Assembly: GCF_026745355.1 (NCBI RefSeq)
Contig: NC_079210.1
Location: 15,140,422 to 15,204,421, forward strand
Direction: 5' to 3'
DNA from: Beta vulgaris subsp. vulgaris
Lineage: Eukaryota; Streptophyta; Magnoliopsida; Caryophyllales; Amaranthaceae
DNA length: 64,000 nt
Part shown: piece by piece, positions 11,301 through 21,758 of the stretch
Position numbering within the stretch: position 1 is the stretch's first letter
Layout: every line of letters starts with the position of its first letter
The notes under the pieces: generated by a model
Databases searched by the model: none
What the model was told of the DNA's origin: nothing
The model's input: only the letters and a program-made list of their open reading frames with translations
Translations under genes and position numbers: made by a program

Positions 11301-12563
11301 CCACCTACTTTCTCTCTCCTATTTCTCTTTCCTACTTCAATAAATAATATATTTACATATTAAAAATAAAAATAAATCATCTTATGATTACTTAAAATTA
11401 TAATAATTAATTACCAAAAAAACATGAGTTTTTTTTTTCCCTCTTTTTAGGTGAGGAGGAGAAGGTAAAAAATTATAGAGAAAAATGATGTATAAATATT
11501 TTTAGAGAGAAAAAGGTGAGGAGGAGAAGTGTTTTTTTTTTTTTCTGAAATATATCAATATGGGTATCATTTTATAGAGGAGAAAAAAAAAAGAATTTTG
11601 GTATTTTTTTTTTTTGAAATAGGAATTTTCTGGGAAATTCCGTGGAAATTTCCACGAAATTTCCCAAAAAAACACAGCAGCATCCATGTGGCAGCTTGCC
11701 ACTGGCTGGCTGTGTGTGACAATGCAATTTTTGTCTTCAATTTGCACAGTTCAAGCTTGCCACATGGTGATGAGTTTTTTCACATGGTGAGCAATGACAT
11801 GATATGTCACTTGGTGATAGGTTTTGTATCACCAATGGGATGCTTGCTTTTTTTGTTCAACCCAAAATTTCTGATTTTGGTGATGGATTATATCACCATT
11901 GGGAGTGCTCTTACAACAACAGTCATCAAGCCACAATAGGAATGGCTCCATATGAAGCCCTGTATGGTCGAAAGTGCCGAACGCCGATTTGTTGGGAAGA
12001 TTTGAGGAATAGAGTACCGGTAGGACCAGAATTGGTTCAAGAGACTATGGATCAAATTCGAATAATCCGGGAAAAGATGAAAATCGCTCAGGATCGTCAG
12101 AAGAAATATGCAGACATAAGAAGGAGGAAACTGGAATTTGAAGTCGGAGATAAAGTTTTCCTTAAAGTTTCCCTACCAAAGGAGTAAGAGATTCGGTATT
12201 CGAGGCAAACTTAGTCCGAAGTTCATTGGACCTTATGAAATCTTGAAAAGAGTTGGCGAGGTAGCTTACGAAATTGCGTTACCTACTGAACTGTCTCGCA
12301 TCCATAATGTGTTCCATGTATCACAGCTTCGGAAATATATGCACGATCCTTCCCATGTGTTATCTCATGAACCATTGCAACTTGATGAAACTCTTAGTTA
12401 TAAGAAAGACCTATCAGAATATTGGACCGACGCGAAAAGGTTCTACGGAATCAAGTCATACCATTAGTTAAGGTATTGTGGTCCAGTCAAAATTCGGAGG
12501 AGGCTACTTGGGAAAAAGAGACTGATATGAAGCACCGCTATCCGCACTTTTCTAAGGTACGGT
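8340..12563 (+). pseudogene. Copy B pol (protease, RT, RNase H, integrase, chromodomain)
   Basis: The protease has LFDSGASHSF (8523-8552), the RT has [11 protein letters not shown] near 9470, and the RNase H keeps YSDAS near 9909 plus [20 protein letters not shown] near 10017. The integrase zinc region lies at about 10553-10690. The DDE core is split by a Harbinger-type MITE at 11153-11910, and the chromodomain-like tail ends near 12555. More than ten one-base losses relative to copy A break the frame, for example near 9171, 9189, 10500, 10760 and 10925. Most fall in short homopolymers, so part of this decay may be sequence error. The MITE alone would still abolish integrase. Confidence 0.9.
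11153..11910. mobile_element. PIF/Harbinger-type MITE inserted in integrase of copy B
   Basis: The inverted ends are GAGCATTCCCAATGGTGAT and, reverse-complemented, GAGCACTCCCAATGGTGAT (one mismatch in 19). They are flanked by a TTA duplication at 11150-11152 and 11911-11913. Copy A has the uninterrupted site near 2665, with a single TTA. The element is 758 bp with no transposase. A second GGTGAT...ATCACC pair inside (11812-11840) suggests nested subterminal repeats. A 3-bp TTA duplication is the usual PIF/Harbinger signature. Confidence 0.9.
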
Positions 12564-12599
12564 TTAAGTTTCGGGACGAAACTTCTTAAGGGGGAAACG

Positions 12600-15144
12600 T
12601 GTAACAGCCGGTAAATAATAAAGGATTATTATATGATTAAGTAACTTAAATTGTGGAATTTTAACGTGATCGTACGTAGGAAATACGTATGATGAGTTGT
12701 GTGTAAAAATAATGTGTGTTTGTGTGTAATTAGTACTTAGAAGGAATTATATATAAAAAATAATATTATCTCGTTACATGGGAACATTTAGTATCGATAT
12801 ATTATTTTAAGAAGTTAAGTTATGGAAATTGAAAACTAGTAGAAAATAGGAATAATCATGTTTCAACTATTAGGCAAATTGAGGGTTGTGTTTAAAAGAA
12901 TGGACTTTGGAGTTCTTTAATATAGATGGGTTGATATAAATTAAGGAGTATATGTTATGGATGTTTTGAGTAAAATAGTCATCTTGGGGAAGGTTAGATC
13001 ACTAGTAAGCAAATCAATATAAAAAAATTAGGCTTAGGATAGTACAAAAGAAGATCAGAAATTCCTGCAGAAGACCAAGTAGGAACAAAGACCTCATTTG
13101 GCTTATTAAAGAAGAGATCACGAGATATAAAACATACCCAGACTTGGTTCACATGCATACCAACACCTCATAAAAATTTGAGTACATTACCACAACAAAA
13201 GCTTGCTGCCCAGAACACACCATTCTTACCTCTCTCACTCGCCAGCTCCTGCGAGATTGTAGAGCTTGGTTCTTCCTTCGTTTTCTTCAATTTTTCTCTA
13301 TAAAAACTTGCATGCAAAGCTTGATTCATATTCTAAACACATAGGTGCATACTGGGAAGGTAAAAGTTCGAGCTTTAAGAGTCGGGAAGTTCAAGAAGCA
13401 AGGCCATCTCTTCAATCAAGGAAACAGTAAGTATAGTGAATGTTTAGGTTGAATTAAGGTACTTCCTTGAGGTATTTTCTTATGAAATTTGGTGTGAATG
13501 TTCTTTTATGTCTTAGGATCAAAAAGAATCAAGAATCCAGTCTTGAGGAGCAGTAGAAGTCGAGTTACACCATTTACAAATTAAGGTATGCAGATTCAAT
13601 GCCTTTTTGGAGATTAAAAATGATGGAAGTTGTTAGATTTGTTTTAGAACGAAATTAAGGCTGAATTTTTGTTGTGAATGGCTATTGGATTTATATTTTG
13701 ATGTTATACAAGTTTAAACCCTTGCATGTTGGTACAACAAATGAAAAAGGACTCCTTTTCTTACCTTAGGAAGAATAGTATGTGGATTTTACTTGTTTTG
13801 GTTAAGAATGGCGATTTTGGTATTATGGATGGATTTTCGGTAAGTAGGCAGTAGGTTGGATGATATTAGGTGATCATATAAGTGTGTGTTAATAGCTAAG
13901 AACATCATTTAGGATGAAGGTTAAGTTTTATACTAAAAAGTGTGGTTAAAGGCATGTTTTACTATGTGATTTTTACTTGGAAATGTGATCAATGTTGGAA
14001 AAGGATTTCATTGAACTTATTATTAGTTATTCTTGATAAGAAACATGGAGTTCATGATATACTTGGATAAGAATCTTCTACATCATTTCAGATTCCATTA
14101 GAGTTCCGAAAACTATTTACAAACTACGTTTTAAAATGAACTATATCGCGGTTGCCTATAATCTTTTTAAGAAAAACATTTTCAATGATATATAGATGTA
14201 TTTACAGTAGCTTAAACATAAATGTTTCACTTATATTACTCAATCAAAATCGATGATCAAATTCTATTCAAAGTATCTTTGTATGAGGTCCGAAATCACC
14301 CTTTTTCGCACATCAAAACCTAGATTATTCTTATGATTAGTTAGATCGATTGTGTGGATTCTTTAAAACTATTTTTGGCATTCCTAAAATCATGTAGCTA
14401 CTGTCCTAAGTCCATTAATCCATCCTTAACCAAACCTTAAATCATTTTTATAAGCTTAACTTTTAGTATAACTTCTTACAAACCGTTTTAGTAAGTGTAT
14501 TCGTTATTAAAGAATGAGAATTCGTTTTTGCGTAGTGAAGAGGAATGTGTGTATCATGTGAAAGGACATGTCCTATAAAAGCTTGCAAGCGAGAAAATAG
14601 TAGGAGTTTAAACTCCGAATTGTGTGGAGGTTGTATTCTAATACACCTCATTGTGATATCTTCTTCCTACGCCCTCAAGCTAAACGTTTTCAAAATTGTG
14701 TTGGTATGTGGACGTTTGCTATAAACTTGTGAACATTTCGAATGTGTATTCTTACGAGGAAGGTTTATTCTCTTGACATATTGATTTGTAAATTACCTTG
14801 GAGTGTGATCACTCCTTGTTTTCAGCCACCATAAATCTATTTCTGGATTGATTTGCATACCAGTGTAAACTGATTTTTATTTGTTCTATGAACCTGTCCT
14901 GGTGGGGCAGACTCTTGTGCAGGGAAAAGCAAGCTAAGGTAGTCCGAGGGATGAGCTGTAGTGAAGTCATGTCTCAACTGTCATAGTGGATGCAAGCTTG
15001 AACATGATCATATTTTGCAACTTACTTCTGCTCATGAACACTGTTTAACTTTATTTTATAACTTTCTTTTGGGTCTGTAATAACTAACTTAATTTCATAT
15101 GTGATGAATGTTTATTTTAAGATTAGCTCGTAGAGTCAATTCAA
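12600..15144 (+). repeat. 3' LTR of copy B, right end missing
   Basis: It starts TGTAACAGCC after a purine-rich stretch (AAGGGGGAAACG) and matches 3360-5913 until TCAATTCAA, where the homology stops. What follows is minus-strand LINE sequence. It contains the palindrome/TATA/palindrome block (14564-14590) and the downstream conserved block (14890-14910, one G shorter). Confidence 0.92.
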
Positions 15145-15660
15145 TCTCCCCCAATATAAGGCCATCTGCTCTTGAAATTCCCACTTGTATACTCATCTGG
15201 GCCTAGATCCTTGTTCTCATCAATATTAAACAAACCAGCCTTCACATCTTCATTAGTAAAGCTTGCACATAACTCCTCTTGTTGAACAACATTCAAACTT
15301 AGCCCTTCATTTATGATTCTTTGGCTCACAAGTGTTCTGTGTTCCTGAGCAGTACCCAGCAAGTTTTCATAGTATTGAATAAAAGCTTGTTCAATCCATG
15401 CAGGATCTTCAACCCAGACACAAATTACATTCTTCAATATATAAAAATGATTGATGTCTCTTTTTTCTTCAAACATGCATGAAAAGCTAAGTTGGAATCT
15501 CCACCTTGCAGCCAGCCTTGTTTCAATTTTTGCTTCCAAAAACTAGCTCTTGCTTCATACTTGTTCAGAAGCAATAAGCTTAATACTTTTGCACGTTTGA
15601 AGTGTTGGACTAGTATGAGTTGGAGTTCATGTTGGTAGCCCATGACTTTTCTTGGGGCCG
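15145..15660 (-). pseudogene. L1-type LINE fragment, linker and start of RT
   Basis: On the minus strand two overlapping frames read FKRAKVLSLLLLNKYEARASFWKQ-like linker sequence, then GGDSNLAFHACLKKKE, QAFIQYYENLLG and FTNEDVKAGLFNIDENKDLG followed by PDEYTSGNFKSRW. This is the conserved region just before RT in plant L1 elements (the usual forms are GDxNTxFFH and KxPGPDG). Only about 170 residues remain. It is unrelated in position and orientation to the large LINE at 17208-46707. Its right end is cut at 15144 against the truncated LTR. Confidence 0.8.
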
Positions 15661-15663
15661 GAT

Positions 15664-16030
15664 TGTAACAACCCTAGGTGTTCAGGAGCCAACTAGTAGA
15701 TATTGTCCTCTTTGGGCCCTAACCCATAACGATTAGCTTTGGTGCATAACCGAAATCCTACCTAAAAGGCCAAGACCTGGCTCTGATACCATCTGTAACA
15801 CCTCCAGGTGTTCAGGAGTGCACTAGCAGATATTGTCCTCTTGGGGCCCCAGCCTACAAGCACTTGTTTTGGTGTAGAACCAAAGTCCTACCCAAAAGGC
15901 CTCTACTTTGTTGAGGTGTGCACCTCTATATATAAAATGCTTCGCTCTCCTCAACTTCCGATGTGAGATAACCAAGATCTTAGACACCTTCTCCCATCCT
16001 TTAAGGAGCTTGCGTCCCCTTGGGTACTAC
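15664..16030 (-). repeat. Small LTR-like repeat with minus-strand primer site (TRIM-like or solo-LTR remnant)
   Basis: Two direct copies of about 115 bp begin TGTAACA at 15664 and 15794. They share GGTGTTCAGGAG, AGATATTGTCCTCTT and CTACC(C/T)AAAAGGCC. Between them, GGCTCTGATACCA (15779-15791) is the exact reverse complement of the plant Met-tRNA primer site. On the minus strand this reads LTR, two bases, PBS, partial LTR. The longer copy carries a TATATATAAA segment near 15930. No coding sequence lies between the repeats. The outer end is uncertain. Confidence 0.6.
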
Positions 16031-16319
16031 AGGACACCAGAATGTCGTCTTAAGTTTGCGATATATACTAACAGCATAATAATTCGTATTTATAAAGTTC
16101 AAACAATATGGTTTATTAAAATTTACAATCGCTAAAGAATTATACTAAAAGCGTTGACAAATGAATTAGCTAATCGTCGATCAAAATTTTCACTTACGAT
16201 ATCCAACAGTTGAAAATTGGTCACCTTCTATTTAAAAAGATATATTCTTTTGAATTATATGTGTGCACGAGATTAATTTGGAAAACCAAACATATCGTAA
16301 CATTCTAATTCTTGAAAAT

Positions 16320-16680
16320 CGTCACTTTTCCAAACCCAAAAAACAATCAACAAGAAAGCCCCAAGACCAAGAGTTCCATATTTTAGGAGCCCACACTATG
16401 TGATTGAGGGCTCCTCTATCTGTTGCGGATTCAGGGCTCCTCCCCTTCTTTCAATTCAAATTCGTATTTTTCATATAAAAATCTATGATCAAGGATAGAA
16501 CAAGATCCATTTTGCATCATATTTAAGGGATTCCTTAATTCGAGCCGAACAAACAATATCGCTCGATCATTCTGACTGTAATTTTGTTATGTCCGTGAGG
16601 AACCCACCAGAGCGCCTTCTACTTTTAATAGGCCATAAACTAGATAAGAATTATTCTCAACGAGTCCAAATTCTTTATGG
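16320..16680 (-). pseudogene. ycf2: Nuclear copy of a plastid ycf2 segment (NUPT)
   Basis: On the minus strand, fragments of plastid Ycf2 run in order: [20 protein letters not shown] then VGSS (about 16671-16600), [20 protein letters not shown] (about 16520-16440), and a HIVWAPKIW-like segment followed by a GFLVDC-like one (about 16400-16330). Ycf2 is a very large plastid protein tied to the import motor, so only a short internal part is here. Frameshifts and stops show that it is not functional, and it sits among nuclear transposons, so it is a decayed plastid-to-nucleus transfer. Recognition is by remembered Ycf2 motifs. Confidence 0.82.
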
Positions 16681-17207
16681 AAAAACAATGAAACAAATAC
16701 TTGAATAAAAAATTGATTTATTAGGTGCAAGACAGAAATAAATGATTTCATTTTTTTTACTTCAAAATTGAATTATATTTTTTCAATATACTCTTGTCAA
16801 TAAATTTTAAAAAATATGTTTTTGAATTTCTTTTTTAATATTAAAATTTTCTTTAAATATTAATAGAATTATTCGAATATAATATTCTAATATTATAAAG
16901 AGAAATACAATATATACAATATCGATTTTGACGTTCAAGTAGATAAAGTGAAATCTATAAGAAAAGATTTGTGTTGGATTGGCACTACATAAAAAATCTA
17001 CAGGAATAGAAAGGAAAAAAATTATATCAAACTAGAATCGCATTATCTTTATTTTTTATTTCGTTAACATCTAAAAAAGAACCTCGATAATTTACATCAC
17101 TATCAAAATAATAATAGATTAAAAAATATATATATATTCATTCGTACATATAGCTACATAAACTTATTTTCGTACGCATCGTGTACATATACAACTAATA
17201 CAATATC
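16681..17207. other. AT-rich intergenic DNA ending in the LINE target site
   Basis: No coding or repeat structure is visible. The last 14 bases, ACTAATACAATATC (17194-17207), are the left copy of the target-site duplication of the LINE. This stretch was therefore next to the region upstream of the gene at 47069 before the LINE inserted. Confidence 0.6.
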
Positions 17208-17352
17208 TTAGAAACGAGTCTCTCTCTCTGGGGTTTTTCTCTCTAGAGGTGAGTGGTTTCCAGTCTTGGTGAGCGAGTTTTGTCTCAATGTAGGAGATAT
17301 GTGTCTCTATTGGCGAGTGTGATTTCTCTCTTAGGATCGAACCCTATCAATC

Positions 17353-17558
17353 AAGGCAGATGACATTATCTTGAAATACTCAAACCTTAAAATTATGGTT
17401 GCGGAAGAGGAGGTTGTCGCTTTCGACAATTTGTCTAATGACGAGGATGATTTCAACCTTGATTTAGGGATTGTAAGGAAAATAATGACAGTGAAACCCT
17501 TCAATTTCGAGGCTTATAAGAAAACTATGAATTTAATATGGGCTATTTTGAAGCATGA
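17353..17558 (+). pseudogene. LINE ORF1, N-terminal piece (DUF4283-like)
   Basis: The frame reads ADDIILKYSNLKIMVAEEEV and later VKPFNFEAYKKTMNLIW, the usual start of plant LINE ORF1/DUF4283 proteins (typical forms: LVGRxLTxKPxNFxAxKxTM). The position expected for the start codon reads AAG rather than ATG. A CT-rich leader (17213-17260) precedes it. The frame is cut at 17558 by the LTR of element C. The protein would bind the element RNA; this copy is dead. Confidence 0.82.
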
Positions 17559-20287
17559 TGTAACAGCTCGAAAAATTTTAACCTTAAAGAAGCATTTCAG
17601 CCACTCTACATGTACGCACCAATAATATCATATGTGCATATTCGTAATGTTATCATAATTAAAATTATCATATGATCATTGTAGGGCAAATGAAAGTGTA
17701 CAATTACCTATGATAAAGGGGTAGTAAATTTTTCCTAGGAGGATGGAAAGAGTAAATAAACTCTCGATGAAAAACTTAGAAGTTAATATTTATGAAGAAG
17801 AGAAAAAAAACCAAGTTCTATCTTAGATTTGAGACTTTGAAATAACATCACTATAAGGCCCATGAATCAAAGAAGAAAATTCTAAAAATACTTGTATTAT
17901 ACTCTACCATGTGTGGGCTATTAGTGTACATCTTTTGGTCGGGCTATGGTTTTTAGGGCCCAAACACATGGTCAAGTGAGTTAGGAGCTGCTGGATAGCA
18001 ACCCATATAATAGAGGATATTCCATTTAATCTTATGTGGAAAGTGAAAATTGGGATTACAAATGAGTAGGAGACAACCCTATGTTGACACCCCAACTTCC
18101 AAAGCCCCTAAATTGGACTGAAATAACATTGCCCACTCCCCCTCTTTCTTTGCATGCAACACGCCAGATTAGGAGGTTCATCTCCTCCATCTTTTTCCTT
18201 TCTTCTCATCTTCCCTTATGCTCATTTCTTTGGAAAAATTACTTCAAGGAACCCTAATTTAGTATTTTAATGAAAATTTTGCAGAAAAAGGAGACCTGGA
18301 GTGAAGGTCTTTGAAGGAGAATAAGAAGATTTTGAAGAAACATCCTCATAAAAAGTTATGAAAAATTCAAAGGAAGTAAAAGTGTATATTTCAAGTTAGG
18401 ATGTAAGCTTAGCTCATGAAATTAATGGCGTGCATTAATAAAACTATGTAGGAACTTGAGTTTTGAAGTCTTTGGAGGTAAAAGAGCTTAGGAGAAAGAT
18501 CCAAGTGATAAATTAAGAAGATTAAGGTTCATAAGAATACCTTTTTTTTATTACTCTCTTTAGTCTTGGTGAAATTTTGATGTGTGGTATCTCAATTATG
18601 TTTATGGATCAAATTGATGAAAATAGTTCATGCATTTTAAATTTTGAGCTATGATTATACTTGCATGTGGTTGATTTTGAGATATAAATAATCTTGATGT
18701 TCATCCATCAAAAGAGGGAATTAACGAAGTCATCCTATAGTGGAATTTGAGATTTGATAAAAGTATGTATTATTATGCAAATATGTGGACAAATGAGAGC
18801 ATGTATTTTATTTTCTAAGTGATAACTTTCTTTTACAGATTTAGAAGCCTTTTTCTTCATTCATATTTTAATAAAGAAGTTCTCTTTAAAGAATGAGTAT
18901 TGTTGTCGGATTTCATATGACCTACTACTGTAAAATGAAGTTTTGACCCCCGAAACGTGGTTTTTAGCTTTTTACTATTTCACGATAAAATGTTCGTAAC
19001 GAAAAACTCTTGAGGATAGGTTATGGAATTTCTCAATTTAGACTCCTGAGAAGAAAGTTAGACCCATTTTAATCTCACTGTTTCATGCTGAAATTTCTGA
19101 CGAAGGTTTTATATGTTCAAACTAGTTTAACTTTGTAAAAGAGGTTTAAAGGAGCATGCTAAGTACTTAAGTATATATATAGTTTTCACAACCAGAAAGG
19201 TTTGACTATTTTCTAAAGTTTTATCTCTCATCAACATGGGCAATTGCAAATATTAAACGAGAAATTTCACGCAAAGTGTAGGACATTAAAACAATGATAA
19301 TACTAAGATGAGTGTGATTCCTCCTCCTCCTCTTATGGATGAATACATGTTCTTTTAAGTGTGGTAGTGGTGTATTATATACTTAAACTATGAATGTAAA
19401 TAAACTATAAATGAAAATGAGTAAAGGCCGGTACCTAGTAAGGTATGATATGAACAACAATCCTTGGAGGATGGGTGATCTCCTTTCGAATCCTCGCTGG
19501 GTGGGTGAAGTCCAGCAAATAATAGAAATGGGACATGTCCTAGTTAAGGCTTGCAAGCATAAGATTTAAAACGGTGGGGTGACGACCTCCAATAGTTTAG
19601 AGATAGTCGGCTCCTTGTGTAGGAGTCCCTCTCTATTTGTGTTCGCTTTACCCAAATATATTAATGCTTTTGACTTAAGGGAGTTGAATGACTCGAGTGG
19701 TGATCTTCATGATGCACATTTTTATTACTCTAAAGCTTTGGCACAAGAATAGAAATTCCAGTATTTGGTAAATGTTTTATTTGTGATATGCATTGATTTT
19801 ATTTTAACATGATTGGATTTCATGAAATGCAAGCCACCAAAAAGGAATTTAAGGGTGGACTTTTGTACTCAACTGTTGTTGATATTTGTTCTTGAACCTG
19901 TCCTGGTGGGGGCAGGGTTGTAATTATTGCAGGAGGATCAAAGGAGGTGGGGTGACTACTTCTTTAAGTTTGCCATGGTTGTGTGGGTCGACACCATTCT
20001 GTGGAGTCTTTTGTTGTGTTGCTCCTTAGTCAATCTCCATCTTTCACTGGAAAGTAATTTGATATAAATATACATATATATAATTGTATAAGTATTTTGA
20101 ATGGTTTTCCTTTAAGGATATAAATCGGTGGTTTGTAATAATAATGTTTATAAAGTACTCTATCTTAAGTATGGTTGTTGTAACCCTAGTATCACCTGCA
20201 ACTTGTGATAGCTCCACTTGGATTAAGTACGTGTCCATGACACTCGTAAAGGTAGTTATGACGTTTTAGAAATGTGGGGCTGTTACA
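17559..20287 (+). repeat. 5' LTR of element C
   Basis: It starts TGTAACAGCT and ends GGGGCTGTTACA. It contains the palindrome pair GGACATGTCC (19531-19540) and GCTTGCAAGC (19549-19558) and the block CCTGTCCTGGTGGGGGCAG (19897-19915), both shared with the otherwise different LTR of family A/B. Its length is 2729 bp. Confidence 0.93.
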
Positions 20288-20289
20288 CT

Positions 20290-20302
20290 TGGTACCAGAG
20301 CC
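20290..20302 (+). other. Primer-binding site, tRNA-Met type (element C)
   Basis: TGGTACCAGAGCC lies two bases after the LTR, one mismatch from the common Met primer site. Confidence 0.88.
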
Positions 20303-20335
20303 TAGGTTTGTTTTTTTTTATTTTTAAAAAAGGGT

Positions 20336-20337
<2 letters not shown>

Positions 20338-20414
<77 letters not shown>
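20338..20414. repeat. (TA)n microsatellite in the leader of element C
   Basis: A perfect TA/AT run of about 77 bases starts 36 bases after the primer site. A second, imperfect AT run lies at about 20614-20667. The leader of family B has neither. Short apparent reading frames across it are artefacts of the repeat. Confidence 0.95.
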
Positions 20415-20417
<3 letters not shown>

Positions 20418-20629
20418 CACATTATTACGTGAGAAGTTTTTGTTAATTACAACCTATTTTAATTATAATATGTGTAATTTATGTGTATGAGTGCATATGT
20501 TGTCTTCTTGTGATTATGTGGGTGCATATAAAAGGGAAAAAGGTGTGTTGGGTTTATAATTCATAATAAAGGAAACTTTGAGGTGGGGAGATACTTTAAT
20601 ATTGTTATGGATATTATATATATAAATAT

Positions 20630-20666
<37 letters not shown>

Positions 20667-20756
20667 GGATACTCTATGCGAAATCAAATGTCATTATTAA
20701 GGATTAACGGTTTGATGTGAAATAACGGATATTATGTTTGTTGATGTATGGTGTAG

Positions 20757-21448
20757 ATGAGTTCCAGGAATCAGAGAGGCCAAGGATCACGTGGACCCTT
20801 TATGCAGGAACCTGATACCCATAGGCCGAGAAACGCTACCTGGGAAGATGCGATGGATAATGCTAACTGCGTACTTGGGAAGATTGTTTATTGGAATGCG
20901 GTCTATGGAAGAGGGGATAACAACCAGTATTCAAGGCCGGAAATCCAAGCTTATGCCTTGATTAAGACCTTGCCCGAGTGTGAACCATAGGAATCATTTA
21001 GGAGGGCGTATTGGAGGCTCTTATTCTTGTATGTAGCAAATGTGGGGATCCTGGGAGGAGGGATAGGCCCCGAAGGGGTTGCAAAAGAGGCCATTAGATG
21101 GAAGATGTCAGTGGACGAGGTATTAAGAGATATGAGGAAAATAGACACAAGGATTAGAGAAAGGGGAATGATTGAGGATATATTGGGGAGTTTTGGTGGA
21201 AGTTCTATGAGCGGTTGGGAGCCCGAGAAGAAGCAAAAGAGACAAGAGTTGTAAGGGATGATAGTAGGAGGCAGGCTACCGCTGGTACCTCTAGGAGGAC
21301 CCCACCTAGTGTGAGTGTATCCCTTAATGGTAGTAGTGCAGGGTCGGTTAGCAACGCTAATATTTGGGATCCTGACTATGTACCCGAGGAACCTAGCATT
21401 AGTACCACTGATAATGGTTACTATAATGACCCTCTAGAACTGGATTAG
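20757..21448 (+). pseudogene. Pre-gag open reading frame ORF0 of element C, interrupted
   Basis: I do not recognise this protein. The ATG follows GGTGTAG directly. The first frame contains YGRGDNNQYSRPEIQAYALI followed by KTLP, then a stop near 20988. The reading continues with RRAYWRLLFLYVANVGI, a RWKMSVDEVLRDMRKI block and a low-complexity tail ending DPDYVPEEPSISTTDNGY. The same blocks in the same order make up ORF0 of copy B, so the frame was inherited from a common ancestor of two diverged families. Its length would be about 230 residues. No known retroelement enzymatic motif is visible. Confidence 0.72.
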
Positions 21449-21758
21449 TAGGAGAGCGGAATTATTGAATTAAAGGGAGAAGGAAAGTCCCGTAAAAAGG
21501 GCTATGGAAGAAGAAGATTATTCTTATTCTACTTTATTTTATGTGATTAAGACATTGTTTTTATGACTATTTGGATTGCTATGGTCAACGTCATAGTAGT
21601 GCGTTGCTATAGCTTTTGTGTGTGTGTTTATTTGTTAGCATGATGACTAGTATGATTATTCTAGATGAGGTGGGAATTACTATGGTCTAGTTATAATTTA
21701 AATAACCTAACTTAGTAATATTCTTTGAATTAAATAAGGTAAGGCATCATGTAAGAGC
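21449..21758 (+). other. ORF0-gag spacer of element C
   Basis: An AT-rich spacer without a supported reading frame, of nearly the same length as the spacer in copy B (7074-7379). Confidence 0.4.

Larger units (their letters stand above)
3360..15144 (+). mobile_element. Chromovirus copy B: LTR, PBS, ORF0, gag-pol, truncated 3' LTR
   Basis: This is a near-complete Tekay/Del-like element in plus orientation. The order is 5' LTR (3360-6041), tRNA-Met-type PBS (6044-6056), an extra reading frame ORF0, gag, pol with chromodomain, then a 3' LTR from 12600 that breaks off at 15144, about 150 bp short of its expected end. All frames are interrupted, so it could move only with proteins supplied in trans. 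The missing LTR end means no target-site duplication can be tested on the right, and the left LTR joins copy A rather than host DNA. Confidence 0.92.

Noticed and set aside
11529..11939. 136-codon frame spanning the MITE in copy B
   Set aside because: It is low-complexity Phe-rich sequence across the MITE and its border; it joins pol only by chance.
20272..20490. Reading frame made mostly of alternating Tyr and Ile
   Set aside because: It is the translation of the (TA)n microsatellite, not a gene.
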